Source: an uncultured Lachnospiraceae bacterium
GTDB taxonomy: Bacteria > Bacillota > Clostridia > Lachnospirales > Lachnospiraceae
Length of the DNA stretch: 15,857 nucleotides
Assembly: GCA_945643825.1 (NCBI GenBank)
Contig: CALZEZ010000005.1
Location: forward strand, 1-15,857
Reading direction: 5' to 3'
The translations under genes were made by a program, and so were the position numbers. The first letter of the stretch is position 1. Each line of letters begins with the position of its first letter. The notes under the pieces are model-generated. The model did no database searches, had not been told where the DNA came from, and saw only the letters and a program-made list of their open reading frames with translations. Positions 13,446 through 15,857 of this stretch are shown here, in pieces.

Positions 13446-14720
13446 TTAGCACATTCTGTCGCAGACCACCTGCTTCATTGTGTTGTTCACGGTGAGAACA
13501 CCTGCTATCTTCCTGCTGGATGGTGAGATGGGTGGAATGAAGTAACCTGCTTTAATTGAGGTGCTTTGGATTCTCCCAAGATTGGTGATGGTGTAGTTCT
13601 CCCTCTTTTCAAAGCCAAAGAGCCTGCCACCGACAAAGGCTCCGGCCTTACTGGGAAAAGAGCCGAGGGTTGCGATTGCCGCTGCGTCTATTAAGTCGGG
13701 ATCCATCGCCATATACAGGGACAGCACCAGGAGCTCTCTATCCGGTCTGGCCTTAATCTGTGCAATCTGTCTGTTCACCTGGGCGGCTGTTTCGTATATG
13801 TCCTGTGGCTTTCCCTTCACCACAACCGAGCAGGCACTTGAAAAGTTTCCGAGAGAACCCGGCTCGTATGCTTTGATCCGATTTCGGATGTTAGCCCCGA
13901 TGATAACCTTTTTGGTCTGCTCCTTTACCATCATAGCAGCAACCAGATAGTCATTCACGGAAATCTTATGCTCCCTGCACTGCTTTATGATGTGCTCATA
14001 TTCCTCACCCTCAATGGTGGTAATCGTCCGGGCAAACGGATTTGCCGCTACATATTCTTTTTCAAAGCTTCGATATTCGCTGTAGGAAACCTTCTTTCCT
14101 TCTTTTCTCCAATTTCTGTTTGCAGAGTTCACTATGCATTTCGTAACAAAATTGAGTCTGCTGTCAGAAGGAAATTCATCGGCAGATGCAATGATCCTGT
14201 CACGATTTGCGGGGATGATGTGACCCTGTTGCATTGATGCAGCGTCCGAGTTTACATAACTTTGGTCCTTATTCGTTTGCTCAGTTTTGCCGTGGTTTAC
14301 ATAACGCTCCGCAAAATTCTGTACCAGCTGCAGCAGTGCCATGCCGTCACACAGGAGGTGGTGCGCAGCAAAGACAAGAAAAATACAATCCTCCTTGCGG
14401 TATGCCAGCACCTTTAGCATACAATCCCTGCGCAGATCCCAGCCCTCGCTTGTAAGCTTCTCATAATCCTCCAGAAAGCGGTTCGCATCCTCCCTCTCAT
14501 AAAGGGGAATTTGCAGGCTCTCCTGTTCGGCATAGTAGGGTCTGCCCTGCGCATCCTCTAAGATCACACTGCGCAAAAGAGGGTGTGCCTGTGATAACTC
14601 ATCCAAAATGCGGCGTGTCAAAGCTTTATTATATTCCTCACATATCTCTACTGCAATTCCAAAGTGCATATTGGGGCACATATAATGAGCCCGCTCCGAA
14701 AATAAATACTGAACTGTCAC
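13446..14720 (-). CDS. Stand-alone condensation-domain acyltransferase
   Basis: A 424-residue protein of the chloramphenicol acetyltransferase / NRPS condensation superfamily. The catalytic motif is intact: HHLLCDG at residues 120-126 within FAAHHLLCDGMALLQL, with His121 the expected general base. The C-terminal half contains NDYLVAAMM and VIIGANIRNR, similar to PapA and alcohol O-acetyltransferase-like enzymes. TITNLGRI stands where condensation domains have DFGWG. No adenylation or carrier domain is attached or encoded in the window, so it probably joins an acyl thioester to a free alcohol or amine and not within an NRPS line. Translation starts at GTG with GGAGGTGA about ten bases upstream. 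It is the first gene of the operon with the AraC-type regulator and the cupin, transcribed away from the XRE gene. Confidence 0.85.
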   Translation of the reverse strand: MTVQYLFSERAHYMCPNMHFGIAVEICEEYNKALTRRILDELSQAHPLLRSVILEDAQGRPYYAEQESLQIPLYEREDANRFLEDYEKLTSEGWDLRRDCMLKVLAYRKEDCIFLVFAAHHLLCDGMALLQLVQNFAERYVNHGKTEQTNKDQSYVNSDAASMQQGHIIPANRDRIIASADEFPSDSRLNFVTKCIVNSANRNWRKEGKKVSYSEYRSFEKEYVAANPFARTITTIEGEEYEHIIKQCREHKISVNDYLVAAMMVKEQTKKVIIGANIRNRIKAYEPGSLGNFSSACSVVVKGKPQDIYETAAQVNRQIAQIKARPDRELLVLSLYMAMDPDLIDAAAIATLGSFPSKAGAFVGGRLFGFEKRENYTITNLGRIQSTSIKAGYFIPPISPSSRKIAGVLTVNNTMKQVVCDRMC

Positions 14721-14741
14721 AATTGTGTCACCTCCAAAAAC

Positions 14742-14771
14742 ATGATATATTGACTTTGTTACAAGGTCAAT
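14742..14771 (-). promoter_or_regulatory. Acyltransferase operon promoter embedded in a 23-bp palindrome
   Basis: On the minus strand, TTGACC (14770-14765) and TATCAT (14747-14742) are 17 bases apart, a good sigma-A match. The region 14749-14771 is a palindrome with 11-base arms, ATTGACTTTGT and ACAAGGTCAAT, with one mismatch and a single central base. The -35 lies inside one arm and the whole spacer is covered, so a bound regulator would directly control entry of RNA polymerase. Candidate binders are the nearby XRE or AraC-type proteins; this is not decided by the sequence. Confidence 0.72.
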
Positions 14772-14835
14772 ACTATACGGACAAGTGCTACAAAAGTGCG
14801 ATTTCGTGTCATTTACAGGAATACTAAAGTTTCTA

Positions 14836-14864
14836 TTGAAGTAAAATGTGTCACATGTTACGAT
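14836..14864 (+). promoter_or_regulatory. Possible promoter of the XRE-type regulator
   Basis: TTGAAG (14836-14841) and TACGAT (14859-14864) are separated by 17 bases. The spacer contains the short palindrome ATGTGTCACAT (14846-14856), a plausible repressor site. The -10 is imperfect, and downstream A+T-rich sequence (14879-14898) offers alternatives, so the assignment is tentative. Confidence 0.4.
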
Positions 14865-14931
14865 AACCGTATTAGCGGATATATCAATTTATATATACGG
14901 ATATTTGTGGAATGTTGATGGAGGAAGCATC

Positions 14932-15297
14932 ATGATTATCAGTGAAAGAATTTTTTACATAATGGAGCAGAAGAACATAACGCAGTTGGAACTCTCAAGA
15001 AGAACCGGAATTGCAACGAGCAACATCAGTGACTGGAAAAAGAAAAAGACAAATCCAAAAGCGGATTGCTTGCTTTCGATATGTGATGCATTAGATATTA
15101 CCCCAGAACAGCTTTTGACAGGAAAAGGAATTGACCCGGAATATAAAGACGCAGATATAGATTATGAAGTCACTAGGGCGGACATTAAGATTTTAAAACA
15201 GATACATAGCCTTGGGGATGAACAGTATAAGAGATTGATGGCTTATATGAAGGCATTGCAGAGGTTGGAGGCAATGGAAAGCATTGTGGAGGATTGA
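14932..15297 (+). CDS. XRE/Cro-family helix-turn-helix regulator
   Basis: A 121-residue DNA-binding protein. Residues about 5-62 form the Cro/C1-type domain, with the helix-turn-helix TQLELSRRTGIATSNISDWK and the typical closing ALDITPEQLLTG. The C-terminal part (about 75-115) is helical and charged and may mediate dimerisation. An in-frame ATG 84 bases upstream exists, but the start at 14932 is preferred since GGAGG lies seven bases before it and the family normally begins close to the first helix. It is transcribed divergently from the acyltransferase operon and towards an ORF6N-type gene. Its base composition is more A+T-rich than the minus-strand operons. It may be a phage-like repressor or a local regulator acting on the divergent promoter region. 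Confidence 0.88.
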   Translation: MIISERIFYIMEQKNITQLELSRRTGIATSNISDWKKKKTNPKADCLLSICDALDITPEQLLTGKGIDPEYKDADIDYEVTRADIKILKQIHSLGDEQYKRLMAYMKALQRLEAMESIVED

Positions 15298-15436
15298 TTA
15301 ATCTCAAGTTCGCCTGACGTTCAAAGATAATCACCTGCACCTTGAATAAAAAGACCTGCGAGGTCACAATTTGTGTCTTCATGAAATAGAATTGAAAAAT
15401 CAAAATGCCTAAAATAAAGATTGGTTCGGTGGGAAA

Positions 15437-15857
15437 ATGGAAGAAACAAAGGAATTGATTACTACAGATGACATTCGTAGTAAGGTATATATAATTCGTG
15501 GGCAGCAAGTTATGCTGGATAAAGATTTGGCAGATATTTATGGCTATGATGTCAAACGATTGAATGAGCAAGTGAAACGAAACATTAACAGATTTCCAGA
15601 GGATTTCATGTTTCAGTTAGAAGCAAGTGAAATCACAGATTCTTTAAAGTCGCAATTTGCGACTTTAAACGTTAGTGATAATAAACGTGGTATGCATATT
15701 AAAAAGATGCCTTTTGCGTTTACCGAGCAAGGAATCTATATGCTTGCTACTGTGCTTCGCGGAGAGTTAGCAGAGCAACAAAGCATTTTTATTATGCGTA
15801 CTTTTAGAGAAATGCGACATTATATTAAACAGAATCAGCAGTTTGTAACAAGATCTG
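15437..15857 (+). CDS. ORF6N-domain DNA-binding protein, N-terminal part, cut by window edge
   Basis: The frame opens at ATG 15437 and remains open for 140 codons to the end of the window. The translation matches the ORF6N pattern seen in phage antirepressor-like and mobile-element proteins: IRGQQVMLDKDLADIYGYD, then RLNEQVKRNINRFPEDFMFQL, then MPFAFTEQGIYMLATVL. The start has a weak GGTGGG before it. Just upstream is a short hairpin-capable palindrome, GACCTGCGAGGTC (15353-15365). The gene follows the XRE-type regulator by 139 bases on the same strand. Together they resemble a regulatory pair from a prophage or other mobile element, though such genes are also found singly in Clostridia chromosomes. 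The C-terminal domain, which would show the type, is outside the window. Confidence 0.88.
   Translation, partial: MEETKELITTDDIRSKVYIIRGQQVMLDKDLADIYGYDVKRLNEQVKRNINRFPEDFMFQLEASEITDSLKSQFATLNVSDNKRGMHIKKMPFAFTEQGIYMLATVLRGELAEQQSIFIMRTFREMRHYIKQNQQFVTRS
15643..15669. repeat. Perfect 27-base palindrome inside the ORF6N gene
   Basis: The arms TTTAAAGTCGCAA (15643-15655) and TTGCGACTTTAAA (15657-15669) are exact reverse complements around a single T. They encode the SLKSQFATLN part of the protein, in the variable region between the two conserved blocks of the ORF6N domain. The mRNA would form a tight hairpin there. Confidence 0.9.

Noticed and set aside
13446..14720. Part of a non-ribosomal peptide synthetase
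   Set aside because: No adenylation, carrier or thioesterase domain is found on either side, and TITNLGRI replaces the DFGWG motif.
15185..15571. Minus-strand frame of 128 codons near the right edge
   Set aside because: It overlaps the ends of two well-supported plus-strand genes (XRE regulator and ORF6N protein) and has no start signal or domain.

Overview
The window looks like a chromosomal segment of a Gram-positive Clostridia bacterium, most likely a gut-type Lachnospiraceae. The signs are strong purine-rich ribosome binding sites (GGAGG/AGGAG), consensus sigma-A promoters, a lipoprotein-type sugar-binding protein with LplB/LplC-like permeases and no dedicated ATPase, and a YesM/YesN-type two-component pair. 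This placement rests on gene style, not on a marker gene. Almost every gene is on the minus strand; only the last two, at the right edge, are on the plus strand.

Layout, read in the direction of minus-strand transcription (right to left). (a) 14720-12377: a stand-alone condensation-domain acyltransferase, a short AraC-type regulator and a small cupin form a compact operon. It starts at a promoter embedded in a 23-bp palindrome and ends at a strong intrinsic terminator (12295-12341). (b) 12285-12023: a gene-free block of tandem repeats of about 61 bp, each built on a hairpin whose arms show compensatory changes. (c) 11954-5651: a TetR promoter and operator, a TetR repressor, an NAAA/acid-ceramidase-like Ntn amidase, a membrane protein fused to a metallo-beta-lactamase-fold domain, a histidine kinase and an AraC-type response regulator, with 4-base overlaps or gaps of 10-14 bases throughout. 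(d) 5655-1895: a lipoprotein solute-binding protein and two permeases, probably switched on by the response regulator, with a GC-rich hairpin after the binding-protein gene. (e) 1873-1: a second TetR gene with two matching operator boxes in its own promoter, an overlapping alpha/beta hydrolase, and a truncated multi-pass membrane protein at the window edge.

Right edge (plus strand): a small XRE/Cro-type regulator divergent from the acyltransferase, then an ORF6N-domain (phage/mobile-element type) DNA-binding protein cut by the window end. This part is more A+T-rich and may mark the start of a mobile or phage-derived stretch.

The most unusual features are the joining of an amide hydrolase and a membrane-anchored metallohydrolase-like protein to a sensor/transporter system that normally accompanies glycosidases (none is present here), the hairpin repeat array, and two well-preserved TetR operator designs.
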